DNA from: Bacteroides faecalis
Lineage (GTDB): Bacteria; Bacteroidota; Bacteroidia; Bacteroidales; Bacteroidaceae
Assembly: GCF_003865075.1 (NCBI RefSeq)
Contig: NZ_BHWB01000016.1
Span: forward strand, 30,881 to 94,880
DNA length: 64,000 nucleotides
Direction: 5' to 3'
This document shows, piece by piece, positions 1 through 7,994 of the stretch. A program made the translations under genes and the position numbers. Every line of letters begins with the position of its first letter. The stretch's first letter is position 1. The notes under the pieces are model-generated. The model was not told the DNA's origin. It ran no database searches and worked only from the letters and a program-made list of their open reading frames with translations.

Positions 1-314
1 CTTCTCTTAGCAGCATATTCTGCAGCATATTTATCCATTCTAAAAGTCAAGAAACGGATTACACGTTCATCACGACGGAAATTTACTTCCAACTTGTCAA
101 TTACAGTAGGATCTGCATTGAACTCAATCAGTTGATAGAAACCTGTAGACTTCTTTTGAATTGGATAAGCCAATTTCTTTAGTCCCCAGTTCTCTTCATT
201 GATAATCTCAGCACCTTCTTCTTGAAGAATACCTTTGAATTTTTCTACCGCTTCCTTCATCTGAACATCAGATAAAACGGGAGTTAAAATGAAAACGGTT
301 TCGTATTGATTCAT
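1..314 (-). CDS. rpsF: 30S ribosomal protein S6 (partial, C-terminus off the left edge)
   Basis: Small-subunit ribosomal protein that pairs with S18 on the ribosome platform. Reading leftwards from the ATG at 314 gives MNQYETVFILTPVLSDVQMK, the usual S6 opening (YETVFIL), followed by ENWGLKKLAYPIQKKSTGFY and FRRDERVIRFL, all hallmark S6 segments. About 104 residues are visible and the frame is open at base 1, so the C-terminus is missing. In Bacteroides rpsF is normally followed by rpsR and rplI, which would lie left of the window. A textbook promoter lies 48-78 bp upstream of the start. Identification is from recognised conserved segments and is very secure. Confidence 0.96.
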   Translation of the reverse strand, partial: MNQYETVFILTPVLSDVQMKEAVEKFKGILQEEGAEIINEENWGLKKLAYPIQKKSTGFYQLIEFNADPTVIDKLEVNFRRDERVIRFLTFRMDKYAAEYAAKR

Positions 315-361
315 ACTCGTTTAATTAAATAAATAAATTATTTGATTTTAAAATGCGGGTG

Positions 362-392
362 CAAAGTTAGACATTTTATTTTGAACTACAAA
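362..392 (-). promoter_or_regulatory. rpsF promoter, Bacteroides-type
   Basis: On the minus strand, TTTG (389-392) and TAACTTTG (362-369) are separated by 19 bp. This matches the Bacteroides -33/-7 consensus TTTG / TAnnTTTG. The leader to the rpsF ATG is about 45 nt and A/T-rich. Confidence 0.75.
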
Positions 393-442
393 CATTTAAT
401 CTTTTTTTATATCCGAATATAGGAATTATCCAATAAGTAGTT

Positions 443-450
443 TACCTTTG
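443..450 (+). promoter_or_regulatory. -7 element for the marR-type gene
   Basis: TACCTTTG fits the Bacteroides -7 consensus TAnnTTTG and lies 25 bp before the ATG at 475. An in-frame TTG at 448 falls inside this promoter element, which argues for the ATG at 475 as the start. Confidence 0.55.
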
Positions 451-474
451 CAAGGTTGTTTAAACAATAATTTC

Positions 475-921
475 ATGATAGAGCAATTCAACTTTGATAT
501 CCGACTTATATTTGCCATACTTAATGGTAAGGTTTCCGCTGCTATTAACCGGAAACTATATCGTAATTTCCGTCAGAATGGGCTGGAAATCAGTCCTGAA
601 CAATGGACGGTACTGATCTTCCTATGGGAAAAAGATGGTGTTACCCAACAAGAGTTGTGTAATGCAACTTTTAAAGACAAACCCAGTATGACCCGCTTGA
701 TAGACAATATGGAACGGCAACATTTAGTAGTACGCATCTCGGACAAAAAAGATCGTCGCACTAACCTTATTCACTTAACTAAAGATGGAAAAGAGTTAGA
801 AGAGAAAGCACGAATTATTGTTGGACAAACTCTGAAAGAAGCTCTCCAAGGCATTACTCTTGAGGAGTTAAGTATTGGGCAAGAAGTACTAAAAAAGGTT
901 TTCTATAATACGAAAGATTAA
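475..921 (+). CDS. MarR-family winged-helix transcriptional regulator
   Basis: 148-residue cytoplasmic DNA-binding protein, the normal MarR length. The N-terminal dimerisation helix is followed by a winged helix: LEISPEQWTVLIFLWEKDGV, then TQQELCNATFKDKPSMTRLID (recognition region) and the wing LVVRISDKKDRRTNLIHLTKDG, whose D-x-R-D/R signature is typical of the family. The ATG at 475 is preferred over the TTG at 448 because the latter overlaps the promoter. It is divergent from rpsF and about 180 bp from the next small gene. The ligand and regulon cannot be read from sequence. Family assignment is solid. Confidence 0.9.
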   Translation: MIEQFNFDIRLIFAILNGKVSAAINRKLYRNFRQNGLEISPEQWTVLIFLWEKDGVTQQELCNATFKDKPSMTRLIDNMERQHLVVRISDKKDRRTNLIHLTKDGKELEEKARIIVGQTLKEALQGITLEELSIGQEVLKKVFYNTKD

Positions 922-1104
922 GCTGAAAGCGAATTATATAATTCCTAAAATCCACTAAATCTGTCTCAATAATGGATTTTTCACCTAATTTATTTCGCCC
1001 GTTGAAGAATTATGCTTTAATTTGTAACTATTATATAATCTAGCATTAAATAATAATCTATTTGATAATAAACAACTAAATAATAAACTGTTAAATACAC
1101 ACAC

Positions 1105-1281
1105 ATGAAAGACTTATTAAAGAATCTGGGATTGATTTTAATCTTGATCGGAGTAGTCATCTTACTGGCTTGTTCAATTACAGGAAATGTAAACAACAAC
1201 GCCGTTTTGGGCACATCGGCAGTATTCGTTGTGTTAGGACTTATCTCTTATATTGTTATCAATAAGAGGATCACTGATTAA
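1105..1281 (+). CDS. Small two-helix membrane protein, 58 aa
   Basis: An ATG at 1105 opens a 58-residue frame. It has a first hydrophobic segment (about residues 8-24, LGLILILIGVVILLA followed by C), a polar Asn-rich turn (TGNVNNN) and a second hydrophobic segment (about 33-53), ending in a basic tail NKRITD. This hairpin topology suggests an inner-membrane miniprotein. A good bidirectional terminator follows 15 bp after the stop. It is isolated, between marR and rprY. I do not recognise a function. It looks real because of composition, topology and the terminator, but no homology was tested. Confidence 0.65.
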   Translation: MKDLLKNLGLILILIGVVILLACSITGNVNNNAVLGTSAVFVVLGLISYIVINKRITD

Positions 1282-1296
1282 ATTCGTAAAAATCAA

Positions 1297-1335
1297 TAAA
1301 AAATCCCGAGAACGAATGTTTCCGGGATTTTTTAT
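1297..1335. terminator. Bidirectional intrinsic terminator
   Basis: AAAAAATCCCG and CGGGATTTTTT arms (about 1298-1308 and 1323-1333) around a short loop, A-rich on the left and T-rich on the right. It can end both the small membrane-protein gene (+) and rprY (-), which converge here. Confidence 0.8.
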
Positions 1336-1356
1336 TGCCAATTATCAAGGGATTCA

Positions 1357-2058
1357 TTATGATTCAACTTCCGGAGTAATTAGCTTATAGCCTTTTCCGT
1401 GAATATTGATAATCTCGATTGAATCATCTTCTTTCAAGTGTTTACGTAATTTCGTAATATACACATCCATACTGCGGGCATTGAAATAATTATCATCAAT
1501 CCAGATAGTCTTCAATGCAAAATCACGTTGCAGAATCTCGTTAGCATGAGCACAAAGCAATCCCAGAAGTTCAGATTCCTTAGTAGTCAGCTTTGTCTGT
1601 TTACCTTCTGTAGCCAAAATCTGTTTCTGGGTATCGAAAGTAAACTTACCGATTTTATAGATATTACTTTCTTTATTCTTCTTTCCGCGAACACGTCTCA
1701 GGATCGCTTCAATTCTGAATGTCAGCTCTTCCATACTGAATGGTTTGGTTATATAATCATCCGCCCCAATCTTAAACCCTTCCAAGATATCTTCTTTCAG
1801 TGTTTTCGCAGTCAGGAAGATAATAGGAATTTCAGCATTGGCAGCACGAACATCCTGCGCCAAAGTGAAACCATCTTTCTTAGGCATCATTACGTCAAAC
1901 ACACACAAGTCATATTTATTCTTCAGGAAAGCCTTGTAACCAGCTTCTCCATCAGGATACAACTCAGCAGAGTAACCTTTTGCCTGTAAATATTCTCTTA
2001 AAAGCATGCCAAGATTTTCATCATCTTCGCATAATAAAATACGCAGTTTCTCGTCCAT
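1357..2058 (-). CDS. rprY: Response regulator RprY (OmpR/PhoB type)
   Basis: 233-residue two-component output regulator. The receiver domain is about residues 5-120 with the acidic pair E11/D12/D13, phospho-acceptor D55 (LCVFDVMMPKKDG) and switch lysine K85 (FLTAK). The C-terminal winged helix is about 135-228 (LTTKESELLGLL, RSMDVYITKLRKHL, IHGKGYKLI). It lies one base downstream of rprX on the same strand, so the two are cotranscribed and probably translationally coupled. RprX/RprY was first described in B. fragilis as a pair affecting tetQ expression when overproduced. The gene pairing and full-length domains make the symbol reasonably secure. Confidence 0.9.
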   Translation of the reverse strand: MDEKLRILLCEDDENLGMLLREYLQAKGYSAELYPDGEAGYKAFLKNKYDLCVFDVMMPKKDGFTLAQDVRAANAEIPIIFLTAKTLKEDILEGFKIGADDYITKPFSMEELTFRIEAILRRVRGKKNKESNIYKIGKFTFDTQKQILATEGKQTKLTTKESELLGLLCAHANEILQRDFALKTIWIDDNYFNARSMDVYITKLRKHLKEDDSIEIINIHGKGYKLITPEVES

Positions 2059-2059
2059 A

Positions 2060-3616
2060 TCAATTATTTTTTAATAAAGGTAATGCAATAATAAATTTAG
2101 TTCCAATATTCACGTCGCTTTCTGCCCGTATGGTCCCCTTATGATCCATTATTATCTTTTTCACATAAGCCAACCCCAGACCAAAGCCTTTTACATCGTG
2201 CAGATTACCTGTATGCACGCGATAGAACTTTTCAAATATCTTTTTCAGGTTCTCTTTCTTGATACCAATACCATTATCCTGTATCGAAATCATCAGTTTA
2301 CCCGGTTCATTCCATGTCTTCACATTCAACTCCAAATCCTCTTCCGGCTTCTTATATTTCACCGCATTATCCATCAGATTGAAAATTACATTTGTAATAT
2401 GCATTTCATCTGCAAATATAACAGGATCGGTAGCCTCAAGGTTCGATGTAATCTTACCATTATATCGTTCCACTTTCAGAGCAAAGGTATTAATCACTCC
2501 CGTTATCAATTCGTTCGCATCAATCTCCTTCATTTTCAAGGTTGCTTTTTGTCTATCAAACATCGACATCTGCAACACTTTTTCTACCTGAAAACGCAAG
2601 CGTTTCGTTTCATCATTAATAACTCCAGAAATATGCTGGAACATCTGTGGAGATTTACCTACAGCAGGATCTTTCAACATCTGTGCCGCCAATGAAATGG
2701 TCGATATCGGAGTTTTAAACTCATGCGTCATATTGTTGATAAAATCATTTTTCATCTCTGTCAGTTTCTTTTGACGAAATACAATATAAATAGTAAAGAT
2801 GAAAGTCACCAACAATACTAAAGTAAATATCAACGACGGAATCATAAAATTGATAGAACCAAAGATATAATCCTTTCTACCCGGAAAATGTACTTTTAAT
2901 ATACTCATCTTTGCAGGTGGATCATTCGTGAACAATACCTGCTGATAGGATTCATCACTCCCTTTTGGATCATAATCCGCACAACGATATACTTCCCGTC
3001 CATCTCTGTCAATAACAGAAAAATGATAAGGTAACTCGATAGCATTATTGAAAAAGCTCAATTTCAGATAATCATCCAAATCCCTAAACCGAACTCTATC
3101 CCCTATTGCCCTGTCACTTGCCTGATAAATCATCTGCAACGCCACCTCATCGATCAATCCTCGCTGATATACAAATCGATTTTGTATAGCTTCTGCTAAC
3201 GACCTCGAAGTTTCCGGAATTGTTTTCGTTCCCCGATAAGGAGAGATCAGCGCTTTCGGTAACTCTGACGGTTTGTTAGTTATTATATTTATTCTAAAAC
3301 CCGAAATCTCCTTCCCATCCTGAGATTTCATCGTAAAACCATGCACTTGCTGACGCGGAATATCTTGCTGCATAGAAGAGCTATTAGCAGTCAGCGCTTT
3401 TCTTTCCGTTTCAGACACATCTTCAATTAGCCATCGCTGCGTCTCTGCAAACTCCACATCCTTAGAAACCTGACTCAAACTGTTACGTACAGCAGAATCA
3501 AATTGTCCTTTCCGGGTTTTGACCATTTCCTCTATATAACTTACTTGCAAATACAGTAAGCTTAGGAATGAAAGTCCCATTACTATACCTAATATCCAAA
3601 TTGTCGACTTTTTCAT
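2060..3616 (-). CDS. rprX: Membrane sensor histidine kinase RprX
   Basis: 518-residue inner-membrane kinase. TM1 is about residues 6-27, a periplasmic sensor of about 230 residues follows, and TM2 is about 263-283 (SLIFTLVLLVTFIFTIYIVF). The H-box NNMTHEFKTPISTISLAAQ carries the phospho-His. N-box NLMDNAVKYKK, G1 DNGIGIKKENL, F-box EKFYRV and G2 GFGLGLAYV make a complete HATPase. No HAMP or PAS is obvious between TM2 and the H-box. It partners RprY directly downstream. A possible -7 element (TAAATTTG, minus strand 3756-3763) would give a leader of about 140 nt. The signal sensed is unknown. Confidence 0.9.
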   Translation of the reverse strand: MKKSTIWILGIVMGLSFLSLLYLQVSYIEEMVKTRKGQFDSAVRNSLSQVSKDVEFAETQRWLIEDVSETERKALTANSSSMQQDIPRQQVHGFTMKSQDGKEISGFRINIITNKPSELPKALISPYRGTKTIPETSRSLAEAIQNRFVYQRGLIDEVALQMIYQASDRAIGDRVRFRDLDDYLKLSFFNNAIELPYHFSVIDRDGREVYRCADYDPKGSDESYQQVLFTNDPPAKMSILKVHFPGRKDYIFGSINFMIPSLIFTLVLLVTFIFTIYIVFRQKKLTEMKNDFINNMTHEFKTPISTISLAAQMLKDPAVGKSPQMFQHISGVINDETKRLRFQVEKVLQMSMFDRQKATLKMKEIDANELITGVINTFALKVERYNGKITSNLEATDPVIFADEMHITNVIFNLMDNAVKYKKPEEDLELNVKTWNEPGKLMISIQDNGIGIKKENLKKIFEKFYRVHTGNLHDVKGFGLGLAYVKKIIMDHKGTIRAESDVNIGTKFIIALPLLKNN

Positions 3617-3820
3617 AGCAACAAAATTAACACTCCCTAATTAACACTCCTAACTCATTAACTTGATTTAACCGGAAGTTCTCGTAAATTAACCGAAAGG
3701 AGCTATTTAAGTAGTATTCTGATGACTACAACAAAAAAAGCACTACTTTGGTTTGCAAATTTAATAAAAAATTAAATCTTTTCCTCGAGAATTTCCATCT
3801 TTATTAATCATAGTTAAACA

Positions 3821-3853
3821 AAACCGCCGCCTTTTACTTAAAAAAGACGGCGA
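3821..3853 (-). terminator. Terminator of the EF-G paralog
   Basis: On the minus strand CGCCG-T-CTTTT pairs across a short loop with AAAAG-G-CGGCG, with one internal mismatch, and is followed by GTTTTGTTT. It begins about 28 bp past the gene's stop codon. Confidence 0.75.
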
Positions 3854-3880
3854 TTTTAACATTATTACGAAAATTGCTAG

Positions 3881-6037
3881 CTATTCTTCAGCTTGTTTAG
3901 CTTCAAAATCCTTAATTAACTTATCTTGGACATCTGTCGGGACAAGTTCATAACTGGAGAATTTCATTATAAATGAAGCACGTCCACCAGTGAGTGAACT
4001 AAGAGCCGTAGAATAAGATGACATTTCTTTCAGCGGAACTTTAGCTATTAGTTTTTCAAATCCTTTCTCACTACTCATACCCATAATCATAGCACGACGT
4101 CCTTGAAGGTCTCCCATTACATCCCCCATCTTATCTGACGGAACAAATACTTCTACGTCATAAATAGGTTCCAGAATCTTCGGTCCAGCATTCTTAAAGG
4201 CTTCACTAAATGCATTACGTCCTGCCAGCATAAAAGAAATTTCATTCGAATCCACCGGATGCATCTTACCATCATATACAATAACACGTACATCGCGAGC
4301 ATACGAACCAGTCAATGGGCCTTGTTCCATACGAGACATGATACCTTTTAAAATAGCAGGCATAAAACGTGCATCAATTGATCCACCTACGATACTATTG
4401 ATAAATACCAATTTGCCACCCCATTCCAATGGAATTTCTTCTTTGCCTTTTACATTAATTTTAAATTCCTGCCCATTGAATCTATAAATTTCCGGTATGG
4501 GCATACCTTCTTTATATGGTTCGACAATCAGATGCACTTCACCAAACTGACCGGCACCACCGGATTGTTTCTTGTGACGATAATCGGCACGAGAAGCCTT
4601 CGTAATAGTTTCGCGGTAAGGGATCTTTGGTTCTTCATATTTAATCTGAAGTTTCTCATTATTCTCCAAACGCCATTTCAATGTACGTAGATGGAACTCT
4701 CCCTGACCATGAACTAACGTTTGTTTCAATTCTTTCGATTGTTCAATGACCCATGTAGGATCTTCCTCACGCATACGATTCAGGATAGTCATCATCTTTT
4801 CCACATCAGCCTCATTTACCGGTTTGATGGCACGTGAATATTTCGAATTTGGATACTTAATAAAGTTAAACTTATAATCGCAATCCTTACCATCTAATGT
4901 ATTGCCCGTCTTCACATCTTTCAGTTTCACAGCAGCACCAATATCACCAGCTTGGAGTTCTTCCACTTTAACACGGTTACCACCCGCAACCACATAAATT
5001 TGTGCGATACGTTCTTTTGAACCGCGGTCAGCATTCAATAAGTCATCACCTTCATGCACTTTTCCGCTCATTACCTTAAAGTAAGAAACTTCACCAATAT
5101 GCGGTTCCACACTTGTTTTAAAGAAATAAAGAGATTCAGGTCCGTTAGAATCCGGGGCTACTTCCTTACCATCTGTATTTTGCACTTTCGGCATTTCTGA
5201 AACAAAAGGAACCACATTACCCAAGAATTCCATTAAACGGCGGACACCCATATCTTTGCCTCCGCACACACAGAATACCGGAAACATTCCTCTTGCAATC
5301 AACCCTTTACGAATACCTTCACGCATTTCATCCTCTGACAAAGAATCTTGTTCGAAGAATTTCTCCATCAAACCTTCATCATTTTCAGCAGCTGCTTCAA
5401 CCAATGCTTTGTGCATTTCCATCGCTTTATCCATTTCTTCAGCCGGAATATCTTCGATGATTGGAGCACCACCTTCAGGTTTCCATGAATATTTCTTCAT
5501 CAACAAGACATCAATCAATGCATTAAAATTAGGTCCTGTAGAAATAGGATATTGAATAGGAACGACTTTCGGCCCATAAGCCTCCTTGAGTTGTTCCAGA
5601 ACATTATCATAATCGCATTTCTCATTATCAAGCTGATTAACGAGGAAAATGACGGGTTTATTCAGTTTTTCAGTATATCGGAAGTGATTTTGTGTACCGA
5701 CTTCGACCCCGTATTGGCCATTGATAAGAAGAATTGCTGTGTCGGTCACATTTAGTGCAGTTACAGTACTGCCTACAAAGTCGTCCGAGCCCGGACAGTC
5801 TATAATATTAAGCTTTTTATTGTTCCATTCTACATGGAGAACAGTAGAGAAAACAGAGTAACCATACTCTTGTTCAACAGGGAAATAATCACTAACAGTG
5901 TTTTTTGCTGCAATAGATCCGCGACGTTTTATAACACCACTCTCGAAAAGCATTGCTTCCACGAGAGTGGTTTTCCCAGAGCCAGAACTTCCCAATAAGG
6001 CTATGTTCTTAATTTCATTAGTCTGATATACCTTCAT
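3881..6037 (-). CDS. fusA2: Elongation factor G paralog (EF-G2) with degenerate GTPase motifs
   Basis: 718 residues covering all EF-G domains: G domain about 1-280, domain II about 305-395, then III, IV (GGAGQFGEVHLIVEPY) and V. The P-loop is GSSGSGKTT (16-24) instead of the usual AHxDAGKTT. Switch I shows YGYSV (58-62) where canonical EF-G has RGITI. G3 reads DCPGSDDF (80-87), so the catalytic His of DTPGHVDF is Ser84. G4 is NQLD (134-137) rather than NKMD. These changes are read directly. In B. thetaiotaomicron the paralog next to rprX (EF-G2) is known to support translocation without GTP hydrolysis, to be induced by the Crp-like regulator Cur, and to matter in the gut. Gene order and motif losses indicate this is the same protein. 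Confidence 0.93.
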   Translation of the reverse strand: MKVYQTNEIKNIALLGSSGSGKTTLVEAMLFESGVIKRRGSIAAKNTVSDYFPVEQEYGYSVFSTVLHVEWNNKKLNIIDCPGSDDFVGSTVTALNVTDTAILLINGQYGVEVGTQNHFRYTEKLNKPVIFLVNQLDNEKCDYDNVLEQLKEAYGPKVVPIQYPISTGPNFNALIDVLLMKKYSWKPEGGAPIIEDIPAEEMDKAMEMHKALVEAAAENDEGLMEKFFEQDSLSEDEMREGIRKGLIARGMFPVFCVCGGKDMGVRRLMEFLGNVVPFVSEMPKVQNTDGKEVAPDSNGPESLYFFKTSVEPHIGEVSYFKVMSGKVHEGDDLLNADRGSKERIAQIYVVAGGNRVKVEELQAGDIGAAVKLKDVKTGNTLDGKDCDYKFNFIKYPNSKYSRAIKPVNEADVEKMMTILNRMREEDPTWVIEQSKELKQTLVHGQGEFHLRTLKWRLENNEKLQIKYEEPKIPYRETITKASRADYRHKKQSGGAGQFGEVHLIVEPYKEGMPIPEIYRFNGQEFKINVKGKEEIPLEWGGKLVFINSIVGGSIDARFMPAILKGIMSRMEQGPLTGSYARDVRVIVYDGKMHPVDSNEISFMLAGRNAFSEAFKNAGPKILEPIYDVEVFVPSDKMGDVMGDLQGRRAMIMGMSSEKGFEKLIAKVPLKEMSSYSTALSSLTGGRASFIMKFSSYELVPTDVQDKLIKDFEAKQAEE

Positions 6038-6064
6038 AATATATAAGATTTAAATAATTACTAA

Positions 6065-6081
6065 GTATGTTTCTTACATAC
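6065..6081. promoter_or_regulatory. Palindrome GTATGT-N5-ACATAC in the EF-G2 leader
   Basis: A perfect 6-bp inverted repeat with a 5-bp spacer, 28 bp before the EF-G2 start codon and within its probable 5' UTR. It could be an operator or an RNA hairpin close to the ribosome-binding region. Confidence 0.35.
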
Positions 6082-6153
6082 CATTAATTTAGTGAGCCGC
6101 AAATTAGGGATTTATTAGGGGAAAAGCAAGATTTATGTCAGTGTTACTAAACA

Positions 6154-6167
6154 ATGTTATGTAACAT
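6154..6167. promoter_or_regulatory. Palindrome ATGTTA-TG-TAACAT upstream of EF-G2
   Basis: A perfect inverted repeat centred near 6160. A -7-like TAATTTG (minus strand, 6100-6106, one base shorter than consensus) sits about 55 bp downstream. That is a plausible position for an upstream activator such as the Crp-like protein known to control this gene in B. thetaiotaomicron. The link to a specific protein is inference. Confidence 0.4.
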
Positions 6168-6268
6168 ACTATCATCATTTTCCTTCCATATCATCAAGAC
6201 AGCCCTTATTATCAACAAGCTACACACGCACTATTCAATCTTATTTATGATATATCAGTCACTATCAC

Positions 6269-7576
6269 CTATAATTTAGGAAATCTCCATGGTTTACGAT
6301 AATCCGGCTTAATGAGCTTATTTGCTTCATTATTATTAAAAGACTTCTTTACATCATCATACACAAGAGCCGATTTAACCCTTGCGGATATATTTCCTAA
6401 ATGAGCATATTTTGCACATAGGCTACCATTTTCAATAGTACAAGCTGTATTCATTTCACGTTTCTTCATACAATCTAAGAAGTTGGTAACATGATCCTTG
6501 TGGTCTTGATAATTTGGCATACTTTTAACTGCCTCTATTCTGTTTTGGAATGGGTACACTTCCCAGCTTTCGCGATTAGCAACCAACGTACCGTTTGTTC
6601 CGACAAATTCAACTCCATAGTTTCTGCCATAAGGTCCCATCTCTACAGTAACATTACTCCATTGAATAGTGAAATCATCATATTCGTAAATGACGGACAT
6701 CGTATCAAATGTTTCAGCATAGTTGTTCGGGAAAGCAAAATTTCCACCGGAACTTAATACTCGTTTAGGCATACCTTTCACATTCATGCCCCATAAAGCC
6801 ATATCTATCAGATGTACTCCCCAGTCTGTCAACAGTCCGCCACCATAATCCCAGAACATTCTCCAGGAACCATGAAATCTCTTTTCATTAAAAGTCCGTT
6901 GAGGTGCCGGTCCGAGCCATGTATCAAAATCTACTCCCGCAGGAACCGAAGAATCAGGAACTGGATCGAGAATTGCTGCGTAACCAAAATTAGCCCAAAC
7001 ATTTACTTTAGCTATTTTGCCCAGTTTTCCACTGTCAATATAACTTTTCATTTCGTGCCAATGATTTCCACTACGTTGTTGTTGTCCCACTTGCACCACT
7101 CGATTGTATTTTTTGGCAGCGGCAACCATCACATCACATTCGGCAATTGAATTCGCAAGTGGTTTTTCTACATATACATCTTTCCCGGCAGAGCAAGCAT
7201 CCACCAATTGCAAACAGTGCCAGTGGTCAGGTGTACCAATAATAACCGCATCTATATCTTTTCTATCCAACAGTTTACGATAATCACCATAAAGTTCGGG
7301 CTTTTTGTTAGTTCTCTTCTCTAATTCCGAAGCTCTATTTTCCAGAATACCTTTATCTATATCGCATAAAGCAATACAATTAATCTCGGGATGAATCAGA
7401 AAATCATTCAGATCGGACCAACCCATACCTCTACAGCCAATCAATGCAACATTTACTTGGTCGTTAGCAGCAACAGTCCGGGCAAACAAACTGTTATCAG
7501 TTAAGATAGAAGGAATAACCAGCCCGGTAGCTGTCATCACTCCCATCTTTTTTAGAAATTCACGTCGTGTAGTCAT
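6269..7576 (-). CDS. Tat-exported Gfo/Idh/MocA-family oxidoreductase
   Basis: 435 residues. The N-terminus has a twin-arginine signal (TTRREFLKKMG, then a hydrophobic stretch to about residue 25). A Rossmann domain (about 41-165) starts with VNVALIGCRGMGWSD. The family signature YVEKPLANSIAECD (Lys of the E-K-P motif) follows, then the C-terminal alpha/beta substrate domain with DWGVHLIDMALWG. Such exported members are probably NAD(P)-dependent sugar or cyclitol dehydrogenases, or glycosidases of the GH109 kind. The GH109 motif was not confirmed, so substrate and chemistry stay open. It is monocistronic between EF-G2 and hemW, which points away from it. Confidence 0.88.
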   Translation of the reverse strand: MTTRREFLKKMGVMTATGLVIPSILTDNSLFARTVAANDQVNVALIGCRGMGWSDLNDFLIHPEINCIALCDIDKGILENRASELEKRTNKKPELYGDYRKLLDRKDIDAVIIGTPDHWHCLQLVDACSAGKDVYVEKPLANSIAECDVMVAAAKKYNRVVQVGQQQRSGNHWHEMKSYIDSGKLGKIAKVNVWANFGYAAILDPVPDSSVPAGVDFDTWLGPAPQRTFNEKRFHGSWRMFWDYGGGLLTDWGVHLIDMALWGMNVKGMPKRVLSSGGNFAFPNNYAETFDTMSVIYEYDDFTIQWSNVTVEMGPYGRNYGVEFVGTNGTLVANRESWEVYPFQNRIEAVKSMPNYQDHKDHVTNFLDCMKKREMNTACTIENGSLCAKYAHLGNISARVKSALVYDDVKKSFNNNEANKLIKPDYRKPWRFPKL

Positions 7577-7994
7577 AATATTATTATCTAAAGTTTCACT
7601 TTAATAAATAAAAGAGTTTGAAAATAACAGGCTCTTAATAATTGCTTGCAAACTACCAATTGTCAAACAAATGACTGAGCCCCAAAATGATAGCAATAGT
7701 TCTTAATCATAAACGCAAAATTAGATAATTTACCGAACCCTCACAAGTGTATCTAGTATTTTTTTGATTATATAACCTGTTTCCAAGACATTAACAAGTA
7801 CAATAGAAACGCTTCATTCTGCATCATTTTGAATCAACCTGATCGTATTTCTGTCATTTTTCAAAGCATATCCAGTAACAAAAGAGTTAAGACGGATTTC
7901 AATGTTCCAGATCTTTCCTCCAATGGAAGTTTGTTGTTTGCAAGTATCGGAATATTTATCTAAATTTGCCACCCACATCAACCAACTGATTTAT
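7577..7994. other. Divergent intergenic region (418 bp)
   Basis: This region separates the Gfo/Idh gene (leftward) from hemW (rightward). The hemW promoter is at 7961-7968. A weaker leftward -7-like TAGTTTG lies near 7646-7652. I see no further gene. A long frame entering hemW from 7902 is explained by readthrough upstream of the true ATG. Confidence 0.5.
7961..7968 (+). promoter_or_regulatory. hemW -7 element
   Basis: TAAATTTG matches TAnnTTTG. A TTTG at 7937-7940 is 20 bp upstream, the usual -33 spacing. It places transcription start about 20 bp before the ATG at 7995 and excludes the longer 7902 start. Confidence 0.6.

Noticed and set aside
448..474. Upstream TTG start for the MarR-type gene
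   Set aside because: It lies inside the predicted -7 element TACCTTTG, so the transcript would not include it; the ATG at 475 is better.
2141..2695. Long frame opposite rprX
   Set aside because: A shadow of the histidine kinase gene: low-complexity, no domain features, no promoter or ribosome-binding site.
7902..7994. N-terminal extension of hemW
   Set aside because: The extension lacks family similarity and precedes the promoter at 7961-7968; the family start is MAGIYLHIPFC at 7995.
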